The notes: generated by a model not told the origin, from the sequence alone. Counted from the first letter of the stretch, positions 18,935-29,437 are shown. The stretch: 64,000 nucleotides of DNA from Pseudoxanthomonas sp. X-1 (GCF_020042665.1 NZ_CP083376.1:3942001-4006000); one strand, 5' to 3'. Numbers and translations: made by a program.

Positions 18935-21790
18935 ATGAGCCAGCCCTGGTTCCCCGCCGGCGGCAGCGCCATGGCCGCCAAGATCCGCGCGCACGACTGG
19001 GCCGCCACCCCGCTGGGCCCGCCGGAAACCTGGCCGGCGCCGCTGCGCGCGGCGGTCAACCTGATGGTCAATGCGCCCGAGTGCATGTTCATGGTCTGGG
19101 GCGAGGAGGTGACCTTCCTCTACAATGACGTCTACGCGCCGATCCTGGGGCCGCGCGCACCCGGCGCGCTGGGCGCGTCGATGCGCGTGCTGTGGGGCGA
19201 CGTGTGGGAATCGGTGCGCGGCCCGATCGAGTGCGCTTACCGCGGCCAGTCCGAGCGCCATGTGGAGATGTACATCCAGATGCACCGCTACGGCGTGCCG
19301 GAGGACACCTGGTGGACGTTCTCCTTCACCCCGATCTACCTGGACGATGGCCGCGTCGGCGGCGCGTTCTGCCTGACCAACGAGGTCACCCAGAAGATCC
19401 TGGCCGAGCAGCGCCTGGCGCGCGAGCACGAGCGCCTGGCCCAGCTGTTCGAGCAGGCGCCGATGTTCATGGCCTTCCTCAGCGGCCCGGAACATCGCAT
19501 CGAGGTGGTCAATCCCGGTTACATGCGGCTGATCGACCACCGCGACGTGGTCGGCAAGACCGTGGCCGAGGCCCTGCCCGACGCGGTCGAACAGGGCTAC
19601 CTGGAACTGCTGGACGGGGTCTACCGCAGCGGCGAGGTCTATGCGGCCAACGGTGCGGTCTATGCGGTGCAGGCCGAGCCGGGTGGGCCGGTGCATCGGC
19701 GCTACGTGGACATCGTCTTCCAGCCGATCCGCGACGAGCGCGGGCAGGTCAGCGGCGTGTTCGTGCAGGGCGTGGACGTGACCACACGCATCGAGGGCGA
19801 GGCCGCCATGCGTGCGCTGGACGCGCACAGCCGCCAGGTCATCGACAGTGCCACCGACTACGCGATCCTGGCCACCGATCTGCAGGGCCGGGTCACCCAC
19901 TGGAACGCCGGCGCCCACCTGATCCTGGGCTGGAGCGAGTCGCAGATGCGCGGGCACACCACCGCGCGCCTGTTCACCGAGGAAGACATCGACAGCGGCG
20001 TGGACGAGCGCGAACTGCTGGATGCGCTGGAGACCGGCCGCGTGGTGCGCGAGCGCTGGCAGGTGCGCCGCTCCGGCGAGCGCTTCTGGGCCAGCAGCGC
20101 GACCACCGTGCTGCGCAACGAGGCCGGCATGGCGATCGGCTTCGTCAAGGTGCTCGGCGACCGCACCGCCGAGCGCATGGCCATCGACGCGCTGCGCGAC
20201 AGCGAGGCGCGCCTGGCGGCACTGGTCAGCGCTTCCTCGGACGCGCTGTTCATGATGGACGCGCACTGGACGCAGATGCGCCAGCTGACCGGCATGGGCG
20301 CGGCCACCGATAGTTTCGCGCCGATCGAACGCTGGATGGCGCGACACATTCCCGAGCCCGAGCACGCCCGGGTTATCGCCGCGGTCAGCGAGGCGGTGAC
20401 CGGTCGGCAGCCGCTGACCCTGGAACATCCGGTGCGGCGCGAGGACGGCAGCCTGGGCTGGTCGCTGTCGCGCGCGGTCCCGCTGTTCGACACGGACGGG
20501 CGCCTGCATGGCTGGTTCGGCGCGGCCACCGACATCACCGCGCGCCGCGACGCGGAGAACCAGCTGCGCGAACTGACCGCCTCGCTGGAGGAGCGCGTGC
20601 GCGAACGCACCGACGAGCTGCTGCTGGCCGAGGAGAAGCTGCGCCAGAGCCAGAAGATGGAAGCCGTCGGCCAGCTCACCGGCGGGCTGGCGCACGACTT
20701 CAACAACCTGCTCACCGCCGTCACCATGGGCCTGGACCTGCTGCAGCAGCGCATCGAGGCCGGCCGTTACGAGCGGCTGGAGCGCTACCTGGAGATGGCC
20801 CGTTCCGGCGCATCGCGCGCCGCGTCGCTGACCCAGCGCCTGCTGGCGTTCTCGCGGCGGCAGACGCTGGCGCCCACCGCGGTGGACATCAACCAGCTGG
20901 TCGATGGCATGGGCGACATCCTGCGCCGCACGCTGGGGCCCTCGATCCAGACGCATTTCCAGCTGGCCCGCCCGCTGTGGCGGGTGCTGGTGGATGCGCC
21001 GCAGCTGGAGAACGCGCTGCTCAACCTGTGCATCAACGCGCGCGATGCGATGCCCGAGGGCGGGCAGCTGATCATCCAGACCCACAACCTCGAGCTGGAC
21101 GAGGAGGCCGCCGCGCCGCTGGAACTCGCCCCGGGCCCGTACGTGCGCCTGGGCGTGCAGGACACCGGCACCGGCATGAGCGCCGAGGTGATGGAGCGCG
21201 TGTTCGAGCCGTTCTTCACCACCAAGCCGATCGGCCAGGGCACCGGGCTGGGGCTGTCGATGATCTACGGCTTCATGCGCCAGTCCGGCGGCCAGGTGCG
21301 CATGGCGTCCCGGCTGGGCCATGGCACCACGATGCAGCTGCTGCTGCCGCGCCTGGCCGGCGCCGAGGATGCCGCCGCGGCGGACAGTGCCGAACCGCCC
21401 GCGCTTGATCCGTACGCCCGCGGCGAGGTGCTGCTGGTCGAGGACGAGGCGCCGGTGCGGGCGCTGATCGCCGAGGCCCTGGCCGAGGTGGGCTGCCGCG
21501 TGACCGCGGTGGCCGACGGCCACGCCGCGCTCGAGTACCTGCGCGGCGACGCGCCCATCGACCTGCTGCTGACCGACGTCGGCCTGCCCGGCGGCCTCAA
21601 CGGCCGCCAGGTCGCCGATGCCGGCCGCCAGCTGCGTCCCGGGCTGCGCGTGCTCTTCATCACCGGCTACGCGGCCAACGTCGCGGTGGGCGCCGGCCAG
21701 CTGGACGCCGGCATGGAAGTGATGACCAAGCCCTTCCAGGCGGCCGAACTGGCCCGCCGCGTGCAGGCGATCCTGGCCCCGCGGGGCTAG
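18935..21790 (+). CDS. PAS-rich hybrid histidine kinase
   Basis: About 951 residues from MSQPWFPAGGS, with GGGAA upstream; upstream open frame is not used. No membrane segments, so soluble. An N-terminal PAS-like sensor (about 25-155) is followed by three PAS domains (about 165-290, 295-415, 425-545). A coiled coil comes next, then a dimerisation domain with H-box GGLAHDFNNLL (His587), an ATPase domain (NLCINARDAMPEGG, DTGTGMS, GTGLGLSM), and a C-terminal receiver (LLVEDEAP, LLTDVGLPGG with Asp881, MTKPF). The HDFNNLL subtype often phosphorelays to its own receiver or a stand-alone one; the lone receiver at 34.7 kb is one possible partner. Confidence 0.95.
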   Translation: MSQPWFPAGGSAMAAKIRAHDWAATPLGPPETWPAPLRAAVNLMVNAPECMFMVWGEEVTFLYNDVYAPILGPRAPGALGASMRVLWGDVWESVRGPIECAYRGQSERHVEMYIQMHRYGVPEDTWWTFSFTPIYLDDGRVGGAFCLTNEVTQKILAEQRLAREHERLAQLFEQAPMFMAFLSGPEHRIEVVNPGYMRLIDHRDVVGKTVAEALPDAVEQGYLELLDGVYRSGEVYAANGAVYAVQAEPGGPVHRRYVDIVFQPIRDERGQVSGVFVQGVDVTTRIEGEAAMRALDAHSRQVIDSATDYAILATDLQGRVTHWNAGAHLILGWSESQMRGHTTARLFTEEDIDSGVDERELLDALETGRVVRERWQVRRSGERFWASSATTVLRNEAGMAIGFVKVLGDRTAERMAIDALRDSEARLAALVSASSDALFMMDAHWTQMRQLTGMGAATDSFAPIERWMARHIPEPEHARVIAAVSEAVTGRQPLTLEHPVRREDGSLGWSLSRAVPLFDTDGRLHGWFGAATDITARRDAENQLRELTASLEERVRERTDELLLAEEKLRQSQKMEAVGQLTGGLAHDFNNLLTAVTMGLDLLQQRIEAGRYERLERYLEMARSGASRAASLTQRLLAFSRRQTLAPTAVDINQLVDGMGDILRRTLGPSIQTHFQLARPLWRVLVDAPQLENALLNLCINARDAMPEGGQLIIQTHNLELDEEAAAPLELAPGPYVRLGVQDTGTGMSAEVMERVFEPFFTTKPIGQGTGLGLSMIYGFMRQSGGQVRMASRLGHGTTMQLLLPRLAGAEDAAAADSAEPPALDPYARGEVLLVEDEAPVRALIAEALAEVGCRVTAVADGHAALEYLRGDAPIDLLLTDVGLPGGLNGRQVADAGRQLRPGLRVLFITGYAANVAVGAGQLDAGMEVMTKPFQAAELARRVQAILAPRG

Positions 21791-22146
21791 CGCAGGTCAA
21801 GCTGGCGCGTTTTCGGTGCCCTGGGATGAGCACTGAAACCCGGCGGCAGGGGCATCGAAAGGCATCGCCCCTGCATCGCGCGCCCTGCGCCTCCGGCTTT
21901 CCAGCAGGAACCCGACACGCTCCCCAGCCGTCGTTCCCGCGCGGGCGGAAAGCACGGGGTTAGCGACGGGGCCAGAGACAGGTCTTCGCTTCCGATGAAC
22001 CACGGGCTTGGCCCGGCGCCGGGCCAAGCCGAGCGGTAACAGAACACCAGCGGCACACCATCGCCGTCGGTTCGTACAACGGCGGGTGGCGCGCCAGCCG
22101 CCGGGAAGCGCGGGCGGCTAGCGCCCACGCTCCGGCGTCGCGCTCC
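21791..22146. other. Intergenic region between kinase and TpsA gene ends
   Basis: 356 bases between two convergent genes. No gene is credible. It holds the 26-base perfect palindrome at 22005-22030; otherwise GC-rich sequence without recognisable elements. Confidence 0.5.
22005..22030. repeat. 26-base perfect palindrome
   Basis: GGCTTGGCCCGGC is followed immediately by its exact reverse complement. It could extrude as a hairpin or act as a bidirectional transcription block between the convergent kinase and TpsA genes, but no T run follows on either strand, so it is not a classical intrinsic terminator. Confidence 0.7.
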
Positions 22147-25100
22147 TCAGTCGACGAGGCTCAGCACCAGCGCACGTACCTGCCGCACCGAGACGCCGGC
22201 CTGCTGCTTCAGCGCGTCGAGCGCGTAGGCGCTGAGCACTTCGCGGTCCAGGCGCGCCGCGGAACGCGGCGCCACGACATGCAGGGTGCCGTCCTGCAGC
22301 AGCGACAGGCGCAGCGTGGCGGTCTCGTCCGCGTCGATGGCCACCCTGGTCTGGGCCCTGGCGCGCACGCTCTGCTGCAGGTCCGGCGCGGTCGGCGACT
22401 CGCCGTCCAGCGGATGCAGGACCAGGCTGCCGCCCAGGTCCTCCACGCGCAGGCGGCCCAGCGCGTGGCCTTCGCCGTCGAACACCGGCAGCACCGTCAC
22501 TTCCGGTTGCGCCAGGGACTGACCCCCGGTGGCCAGGCTCACGCCGGTGCCGTTGCGCAGCACCTGGCCCATCGCCACATCGCCCGAAGCGCCGCCACGT
22601 CCGCCGTCGCCGGCGGTGCTGGCAGTGCCAGCGCCTGCGTTGGCATCGGCCGCGCCACCGCGGACCGCGTTGGCGATGCCCGTGGACGCGCCACCATCTG
22701 CCGTACGCGCGCCGCCGCCGTTCCCAGCGCCGTTTCCGGCGCCGCTACCCGCAGCGTTGCCCACGTTGCCCGTGCCACCGGCACCGCCCGAGGCGCCGAT
22801 GCCGGTCGGATCCAGCGAAGTGCCGACCAGCTGCGGCTGCGCCGATGCGCCAAGATCGCCCATCGCACCGGTCGCCGCGGCGATCGCGCCCGCGGAGGTC
22901 AGCGGGCCACCGTCGTTGGTACCGCCCGGCCGCGTGCCGTTACCGCCCAGGGTCGACTGCGAGATCGCATCCACCGCGTTGCGACCGGGCAGCTCGGCGA
23001 TGCCGGCGATCGTCTGCTGGAGCGCATCGGTCAAGCGATAGTTCCCTGCATCGGCGCCGTTCAAGGTCAGCGAGACCTGGACCGTCTTGCCGAGCGCGGT
23101 CGAGGCGTCGTCGTACTGACCCTGTCCCTGCAGCACGACCTCGTCGCCGGAGACCACCCCGCGCAGCGGCGGCAGCACCAGCACCGCGGTGCTGCTGCCG
23201 TCGAAGGGCTTGTCCAGCACGGCCACGCTGCCCACGGTCAGCTGCTTGGCCGTGACGTCGCCACGCGACTGCAGACTGGTGTTGACCAACCGATAGTTGC
23301 CAGCATCGTCGCCGCGCAGGCCCGCGCTGATGTCCACGCGCTTGTCAGTGCCCGCGTTCTTGTTGTCGTACTGGCCCTGCAGGGTCAGCGCCACATCGTC
23401 GCCGCTCACCGTGCCGACCAGGCCGGTGCTGCCGACGTTGGCCGTGCGGTTGCCGTCGTACACCTTGGTCGTCACGCTCAGCGTGCCGGCGTCGATGCTC
23501 TTGGGCGTGATGTCGCCGCTGGACTGCAGGCTGGTGTTGGTCAGGCGGTAGTTGCCGGCGTCGCCGCCGAGCAGGCCGGCGGTCACGTCCACCTGCTTGC
23601 CGGTGCCCGCGTTCTTGTTGTCGTACTGGCCCTGGAGGGTGAGCGCCACATCGTCACCGCTCACCGTGCCGACCAGGCCGCTGCTGCCGACGTTCGCCGT
23701 ACGGTTGCCGTCGTACACCTTGGTCGTCACGCTCAGCGTGCCGGCGTCGATGCTCTTGGGCGTGATGTCGCCGCTGGACTGCAGGCTGGTGTTGGTCAGG
23801 CGATAGTTGCCCGCATCACCGCCGAGCAAGCCGGCGGTCACGTCCACCTGCTTGCCGGTCCCGACATTCTTGTTGTCGTACTGGCCCTGCAGGGTCAACG
23901 CGACGTCGTCGCCGTTCACCGTGCCGACCAGGCCACTGCTGCCGACGTTCGCCGTGCGGTTGCCGTCGTACACCTTGGTCGTCACGCTCAGCGTGCCGGC
24001 GTCGATGCTCTTGGGCGTGATGTCGCCGCTGGACTGCAGGCTGGTGTTGGTCAGGCGATAGTTGCCCGCATCACCGCCGAGCAGGCCGGCGGTCACGTCC
24101 ACCTGCTTGCCGGTCCCGGCATTCTTGTTGTCGTACTGGCCCTGCAGGGTCAACGCGACGTCGTCGCCGTTCACCGTGCCGACCAGGCCGCTGCTGCCGA
24201 CGTTCGCCGTACGGTTGCCGTCGTACACCTTGGTGGTCACGCTCAGCGTGCCGGCATCGATGCTCTTGGGCGTGATGTCGCCGCTGGACTGCAGGCTGGT
24301 GTTGGTCAGGCGATAGTTGCCCGCATCACCGCCGAGCAGGCCGGCGGTCACGTCCACCTGCTTGCCGGTGTCCGCGTTCTTGTTGTCGTACTGGCCCTGT
24401 AGGGTCAGCGCGACGTCGTCGCCGTTCACCGTGCCCACCAGACCGCTGCTGCCGACGTTCGCCGTGCGGTTGCCGTCGTACACCTTGGTCGTCACGCTCA
24501 GCGTGCCGGCGTCGATGCTCTTGGGCGTGATGTCGCCGCTGGACTGCAGGCTGGTGTTGGTCAGGCGATAGTTGCCCGCATCACCGCCGAGCAGGCCGGC
24601 GGTCACATCCACCTGCTTGCCGGTCCCGACATTCTTGTTGTCGTACTGGCCCTGCAGGGTCAGCGCCACATCGTCGCCGCTCACCGTGCCGACCAGGCCG
24701 GTGCTGCCGACGTTGGCCGTACGGTTGCCGTCGTACACCTTGGTCGTCACGCTCAGCGTGCCGGCGTCGATCGTCTTGGGCGTGATCGAGGCGGTGCTCA
24801 CGCGCGGCGTCGAGGTGCCCGCGTCCATGACGTAGTTGTCGGCGTCGTTGCCGCCCAGCTGCGCGTTGACCACAACGGCCTTGTTGTCGCCGACGTTCTT
24901 GTCCACGAACGCCGCCTGCGTGGCGACGCTGACGTCGTCGCCGAAAACGGCGTTGCCGAGCGTGACATTGTTCACCTGCGCGCCGGTGCCACCGTCGTAC
25001 ACCTTGCCGGCGACATCGACCGCCACCGTCAACGTGCGCTTGGCGATATCGGCATAGGCCGTGCTGTCGACCAGATAGTTGCCGGCATCGTTGCCGCCCA

Positions 25101-28100
25101 GGGTGATGCCGGACACGGTGACCTGCTTGCCGGTACCAGCGCGCTTGTCGACGAACGACGCGCCCGACGCGCCAGCGAAGGCCACGTCGTCGCCGCCGAT
25201 CACCCCACTCAGCGTCGCGGTGCCGAGGCTCGCCGTCGTGGTGCCGTCGTAGACCTTGTCCTGGACCGAGCCGGCGCCCAGCTGGATCGTCTTCTGGTTG
25301 ATCGTGCCGATGTTGGCGCTGGCACTGGTGCTGGCGACGTCGTAGCCGTAGACGCGCACCGCACCGTTGCTGGCCTGGTCGATGCTCAGGCCGGTGACGG
25401 TGACCGCCTTGCCGTTGCCGGCGTTCTTGCTGTCATAGCTCGCCGCGGTGCCGGACACGACGACCGTGTCGCCGTCGATCGCGCCACTGCTCACCGTATA
25501 GCCGATCCCGCCGAGCGACGCGGTGGCGTTGCCGTCGTAGGTCTTGCTGGCCGCGCCGGTGAGGGCGACGCCCACGGTTGGGGCGACGCGGTAGAGGAAG
25601 CCGCTGCCGGCGTCCAGCACGGTGGTGCCGGTGTCGGCGTTGTACTGCTTGAACTCCGGCGCCAGGCCGCCACGCGTGTCGTCCAGCGGCGAGGCCGAGT
25701 ACACCAGCCAGCGGCCGTTGCCCGTGCTCACCGCGTTGCTGCCGGCCTGGTTGATGAAGTTGCGGCCCGCCGCCAGCAGCACACCGGTCTGCTGCTGCGC
25801 GCCGTTCCCGGCGCTCACCGCCTGCTGCAGCGTCAGGTCCGCGCTCGCGCCGGTCAGGCGCACGTCCACCGCGCCGGTGGAGGCGATACCGGCGAGGCCA
25901 TCGGCACTGCCCACACGCAGGCTGCCGTTGTTGCGGAAGCTCAGGTCCCCGGTCTGCGCCGCGATGGTGTTCACCTGGTTGTTGGTGGAGTTGAGCGTCA
26001 CCGCGCCGCTGGAGCGCACGGCCAGTGCGGCCGCGGTCAGCGCGCCGCTGCCCTGGATACCGGCGCCGGCGATGTCGTTGAGCGACAGCGTCTGCGCGGC
26101 ACTGATGGCCTGGTTCAGGGCCAGGCCGTCCTGCGCTGCGCTGAGATAGAGGCTGCCTCCCGCCACGCCCACGCCGGCGGTCTGCTGCAGGCGACGTGCC
26201 TGCACCTGCACGCGGTTGCCGACGGTGACGTTGAAGGCGCCCATCGTGACATCGTTGCCGGTCGCATCCACGCGCAGCGTGTTCACGCCATTGAAGCGCG
26301 AGAGCGCCGTGCTGCTGAGCGTCGTGCTGGTGCCGCCGAACGCGAACGGGTTGCCGCCGGCGAGCGCGAAGGCCACCGTGGCCGCGGCCTGATTGCTCAA
26401 GGTGGTGCTGGAGGCGTTGAACGCCGTGCCGGCGGTGGCGGCGAGGGCGGCGGCGCTGTTGTTGAAATTAACCGCACTGTTCAGCCCCAACGTGCCGGTC
26501 GCGGTCAGCCCGACGGTGCCGGTGGTGCCGGCGCGCACGTTCAGGCCGGTCAGCGTATCCGCCGCGCCCAGGCTCCAGTTCGCGCTGGAGCTGGTGACCT
26601 GGCTGGCGCCGCCCACATCCAGCGCCAGGGTCGTGAAGTCGAAAGTGCTGTCGGTGAGCGTGGCGCCCGCGCCGGCGGTGACCGCCAGCTTGGCCGCGGA
26701 CACGCCGCCGTTGATACCGAGCACGCGCTGGCCGCTCTTCAGGCTCACGGTGCTGGCGCCGGTCACGATGTCGCTGTCGAACACCAGGTCGCCGCCGTCG
26801 CTGCGCCCCATCTCCAGCGTGGCCGCGTTGACCTGGCCGATCGACGCATTGCTCAGCCCGGTGCCCAGATGCAGGGCGTTGGCGGCGGTCATCTGCCGGA
26901 TGGTGACCTTGCCGTTGCCGCCATTGGCGGTGACCTGCTGGCTGAGGTTGATGTTGTCGCCGGTCAGGATGACGTTGCCGGTGCTGTTGCTGAGGCTGCC
27001 GGCGGTGATGTCCAGCGTCTTGTCGAGCAGCTCGAAGCTGCCGCTGGCGTTGAAGTTGTAGTTGCCCGACACACTGATGGTGCCGGTGCCGTCGGCGCGG
27101 CCGATGGTGAGGTTGCGGATGCCCGGCAGCTTGTTGAGCGTGGCCGCCGAGGCGAAGCCGTTGGCGTCGCCCAGCACCATGTTGACCGTCGGATCGTACG
27201 GCTCCAGGCGCATCGAGGCGGTGCTGAGGTTGTTCAGGGTCGACGAGCCCCAGTCGATCTTGTTGGCGCGCAGCACCAGCACGCCGCCGCCGGTATCGAG
27301 GTTGACCGCGACGTTGCCGAAGTTGATGTTGCCGCTGGTGTAGATGCTGGCGCCGCCCTTCATGGTGAAGGGGGTATCGATGTCGAAGTCGCCGCTGGCG
27401 TCGATCAGGCCATTGAGGATCTTCTCGCCGGTGGTGTAGCTGCCGTCGGCCCTGAACGTCACGCGCCCGGCGCCGAGTGTCATGCTTGAGTTCAGCGTCA
27501 CCGCACCGCTGCCGGTGGAAAGGTAAACGTTGCCGCCGGAGGTGTTGATCGGCGAGCTCAGGGTCAGGTCGCCGCCGCCCGCATTATCCGAATCGCCCCA
27601 GATGCGCACGTAGCCACCGTTGGTGGTCACCGCGCCGCTGACCGTGATGCCGTCGGCACCGTACAGGGTGATCGAGCCGGCACCGGGGGTGCCGTTGCCA
27701 TTCTGGGTGACGTCGTGGGTCGGCAGCGTGGCCGGGTTGGTCCCGGCGCCATGCGCGATCAGATTGCCGATGCTGCGCAGGTAACCCGTCCCGGTGCGTC
27801 CGCTCTGGAAGTAGAGGCTGCCGGTGCCGAACACTTCCACCGTGTTGGTCGGATTAGCGAAGCTGATCGTGCCGCTGGTGTTCTCCAGGCGCAGGCTGAC
27901 ATTGTTGGCCATGCTCAGGCGGCCGTTGCCGCCGTTCAGCGACAGGTCGCCGAAGGTGATGCCGTTGTCGGCCACCAGCATCACGTTGGCGTTCTGCGCC
28001 TGCAGGTCCTGCACGTAGACCGTGGTGCCGCCGATGGACCCGCTGCCGGTGCCGCCGGCCTGGATGGAGATGGTGCTCGGATCCAGCAGCAGGTCGCCCA

Positions 28101-29403
28101 TCGCGCCGTGAGCCGCGCTGGCATCGGTGCGGCCGCTGTAGGCCAGATCCTGCTTGCCGGAGACCTCGGCCCGGCCGCCGTCGCCGCCCTGCGCGCCGCC
28201 GCGCACGGCGATGCTGCCGGCGAACCGGGTGTCGCCATCGGACCAGACCACCGCCTCGCCGCCGTTGCCGCTGCTGACGGCGCTGGCGTCGAGCGCGACG
28301 CTGGCGTCGGCGTCCACGCGGGTGGCGTTGCGCAGCGAGGCGTCATGGCCCTGCCAGCCGCCCCCGACATGGATGGCACCGCCGCCGGTCGCGCCGCTGG
28401 CGTCCAGGCGTGCGCCGCCGTCCAGGCGCAGCTGCTGGCCGAGGACGTCGATGCGGCCGCCCTGGCCGGTCGCCGAACTGGCGTCCAGGCGTCCGCTGAC
28501 GTGGACCTGGCCGGCATCGCCGCCGTCGAGCAGGATGCGCCCGCCATGCACGCCCAGCGAAGTGGCTTCGACCACGCCGTCCATGTTGATGACGCTGGAA
28601 CGCAGCGCGCTGGCGCCGGCGGCGCTGAGCACCACGTTGTTTCCGCGGATGACGCCGCTCTGGGTCAGTTCCGCCTTCAGCGCGTCCTGCTCGACCGCCA
28701 GCGACAGCAGCCCGTCGCTGTCGAAGTCCAAGGCGACGCGATCGCCGGCGGCCAGGCCGACCTGGCCGGCCGTGATGCTGCCGGTGTTGCTCACCGCCGG
28801 CGCCAGCAGCGCCACCACGCCACCGTTGGCGCGGATCGCGCCCTCGTTGCGCACCGCACCGGCGGCGCCGGTCGCGGCGAAGCGCGCGCGCCCGGCCAGG
28901 AAGTCGCTGTCGCTGATGCCCAGCGAGCTGACCAGCAGCCCGCCCACGTCCACCTGCGCGCCCTTGCCGAAGTACACGCCGTTCGGATTGACCAGCCAGA
29001 CCTGGCCGTTGCCGCTGAGCTCGCCCAGGACCTGGCTCGTCGTCCCGCCGAGCACGCGGTTGAGCGCGATCGCGCTGCTGTTGGGCTGCTCGAAGCGCAC
29101 GCTGGCCTGGTCGCCGATGTCGAAGCTGTTCCAGTTCAGGATCAGACGCTGGCTGTCCTGGTGCACGGTCAGGTGGGCGCCCTGCTGACCCAGCTGTGCG
29201 TTGCCGGCGGCGATCTGCGCGCCGCTGGGCAAGGTCCCCGGATCCACGGCATAGGCCGACAGGGGCACGCTGCCGATGGCGATCGCGGCGGCGGCAGCGC
29301 GCACCACGGTGCCGCTGCGCTTGCCGCGGCGGCGGGAAATTTCGGCGGCGACCACATAGGCGCCACGCAGTTCGTCCCAGATCAAACGGTAGATGTGATT
29401 CAT
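22147..29403 (-). CDS. Two-partner secretion exoprotein (filamentous haemagglutinin/TpsA family) with YDG repeats
   Basis: About 2418 residues from MNHIYRLIWDELRGAYVV, which begins an extended signal peptide region (ESPR) typical of TpsA and autotransporters, followed by the hydrophobic signal (AAAAAIAIGSVPLSAYA). The haemagglutination-activity/TPS domain (about 55-300) has NWNSFDIGDQASVRF, NRVLGGTTSQVLG, LVNPNGVYFGKGAQVDVGG. A long beta-helical region rich in GSI, GNI and NVN repeats follows. Next are about ten YDG-type domains (KVYDG...GDDV...NKN.GTGK.V...GGDAGNY), six of them nearly identical. A Gly/Ala-rich linker precedes the compact C-terminal domain. No obvious toxin domain at the C-terminus, favouring an adhesin. 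The TpsB gene lies just upstream. Confidence 0.95.
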   Translation of the reverse strand: MNHIYRLIWDELRGAYVVAAEISRRRGKRSGTVVRAAAAAIAIGSVPLSAYAVDPGTLPSGAQIAAGNAQLGQQGAHLTVHQDSQRLILNWNSFDIGDQASVRFEQPNSSAIALNRVLGGTTSQVLGELSGNGQVWLVNPNGVYFGKGAQVDVGGLLVSSLGISDSDFLAGRARFAATGAAGAVRNEGAIRANGGVVALLAPAVSNTGSITAGQVGLAAGDRVALDFDSDGLLSLAVEQDALKAELTQSGVIRGNNVVLSAAGASALRSSVINMDGVVEATSLGVHGGRILLDGGDAGQVHVSGRLDASSATGQGGRIDVLGQQLRLDGGARLDASGATGGGAIHVGGGWQGHDASLRNATRVDADASVALDASAVSSGNGGEAVVWSDGDTRFAGSIAVRGGAQGGDGGRAEVSGKQDLAYSGRTDASAAHGAMGDLLLDPSTISIQAGGTGSGSIGGTTVYVQDLQAQNANVMLVADNGITFGDLSLNGGNGRLSMANNVSLRLENTSGTISFANPTNTVEVFGTGSLYFQSGRTGTGYLRSIGNLIAHGAGTNPATLPTHDVTQNGNGTPGAGSITLYGADGITVSGAVTTNGGYVRIWGDSDNAGGGDLTLSSPINTSGGNVYLSTGSGAVTLNSSMTLGAGRVTFRADGSYTTGEKILNGLIDASGDFDIDTPFTMKGGASIYTSGNINFGNVAVNLDTGGGVLVLRANKIDWGSSTLNNLSTASMRLEPYDPTVNMVLGDANGFASAATLNKLPGIRNLTIGRADGTGTISVSGNYNFNASGSFELLDKTLDITAGSLSNSTGNVILTGDNINLSQQVTANGGNGKVTIRQMTAANALHLGTGLSNASIGQVNAATLEMGRSDGGDLVFDSDIVTGASTVSLKSGQRVLGINGGVSAAKLAVTAGAGATLTDSTFDFTTLALDVGGASQVTSSSANWSLGAADTLTGLNVRAGTTGTVGLTATGTLGLNSAVNFNNSAAALAATAGTAFNASSTTLSNQAAATVAFALAGGNPFAFGGTSTTLSSTALSRFNGVNTLRVDATGNDVTMGAFNVTVGNRVQVQARRLQQTAGVGVAGGSLYLSAAQDGLALNQAISAAQTLSLNDIAGAGIQGSGALTAAALAVRSSGAVTLNSTNNQVNTIAAQTGDLSFRNNGSLRVGSADGLAGIASTGAVDVRLTGASADLTLQQAVSAGNGAQQQTGVLLAAGRNFINQAGSNAVSTGNGRWLVYSASPLDDTRGGLAPEFKQYNADTGTTVLDAGSGFLYRVAPTVGVALTGAASKTYDGNATASLGGIGYTVSSGAIDGDTVVVSGTAASYDSKNAGNGKAVTVTGLSIDQASNGAVRVYGYDVASTSASANIGTINQKTIQLGAGSVQDKVYDGTTTASLGTATLSGVIGGDDVAFAGASGASFVDKRAGTGKQVTVSGITLGGNDAGNYLVDSTAYADIAKRTLTVAVDVAGKVYDGGTGAQVNNVTLGNAVFGDDVSVATQAAFVDKNVGDNKAVVVNAQLGGNDADNYVMDAGTSTPRVSTASITPKTIDAGTLSVTTKVYDGNRTANVGSTGLVGTVSGDDVALTLQGQYDNKNVGTGKQVDVTAGLLGGDAGNYRLTNTSLQSSGDITPKSIDAGTLSVTTKVYDGNRTANVGSSGLVGTVNGDDVALTLQGQYDNKNADTGKQVDVTAGLLGGDAGNYRLTNTSLQSSGDITPKSIDAGTLSVTTKVYDGNRTANVGSSGLVGTVNGDDVALTLQGQYDNKNAGTGKQVDVTAGLLGGDAGNYRLTNTSLQSSGDITPKSIDAGTLSVTTKVYDGNRTANVGSSGLVGTVNGDDVALTLQGQYDNKNVGTGKQVDVTAGLLGGDAGNYRLTNTSLQSSGDITPKSIDAGTLSVTTKVYDGNRTANVGSSGLVGTVSGDDVALTLQGQYDNKNAGTGKQVDVTAGLLGGDAGNYRLTNTSLQSSGDITPKSIDAGTLSVTTKVYDGNRTANVGSTGLVGTVSGDDVALTLQGQYDNKNAGTDKRVDISAGLRGDDAGNYRLVNTSLQSRGDVTAKQLTVGSVAVLDKPFDGSSTAVLVLPPLRGVVSGDEVVLQGQGQYDDASTALGKTVQVSLTLNGADAGNYRLTDALQQTIAGIAELPGRNAVDAISQSTLGGNGTRPGGTNDGGPLTSAGAIAAATGAMGDLGASAQPQLVGTSLDPTGIGASGGAGGTGNVGNAAGSGAGNGAGNGGGARTADGGASTGIANAVRGGAADANAGAGTASTAGDGGRGGASGDVAMGQVLRNGTGVSLATGGQSLAQPEVTVLPVFDGEGHALGRLRVEDLGGSLVLHPLDGESPTAPDLQQSVRARAQTRVAIDADETATLRLSLLQDGTLHVVAPRSAARLDREVLSAYALDALKQQAGVSVRQVRALVLSLVD
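23251..24780 (-). repeat. Six tandem 255-base repeats inside the TpsA gene
   Basis: Starts of successive copies on the coding strand fall at 24780, 24525, 24270, 24015, 23760 and 23505, exactly 255 bases (85 codons) apart. Each encodes one YDG domain beginning PKSIDAGTLSVTTKVYDG. Copies differ at few positions (for example NVGSTG/NVGSSG, TVSGDD/TVNGDD, NVGTGK/NAGTGK/NADTGK); the last copy is the most divergent. More divergent single YDG units flank the array on both sides. Such arrays expand and contract by recombination. Confidence 0.95.
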
Positions 29404-29437
29404 GCGAATCGTCCTCGGAATTCGTGGAGTGGCGGCG

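Noticed and set aside
17762..21523. 1253-codon minus-strand frame opposite the hybrid kinase
   Set aside because: Shadow of the kinase gene; low-complexity product with no family motif.
22279..24402. 707-codon plus-strand frame and six evenly spaced 84-codon frames within the TpsA repeats
   Set aside because: They are the reverse face of the 255-base coding repeats; the period explains their regular spacing. Not a CRISPR array, since there are no short repeats with unique spacers.
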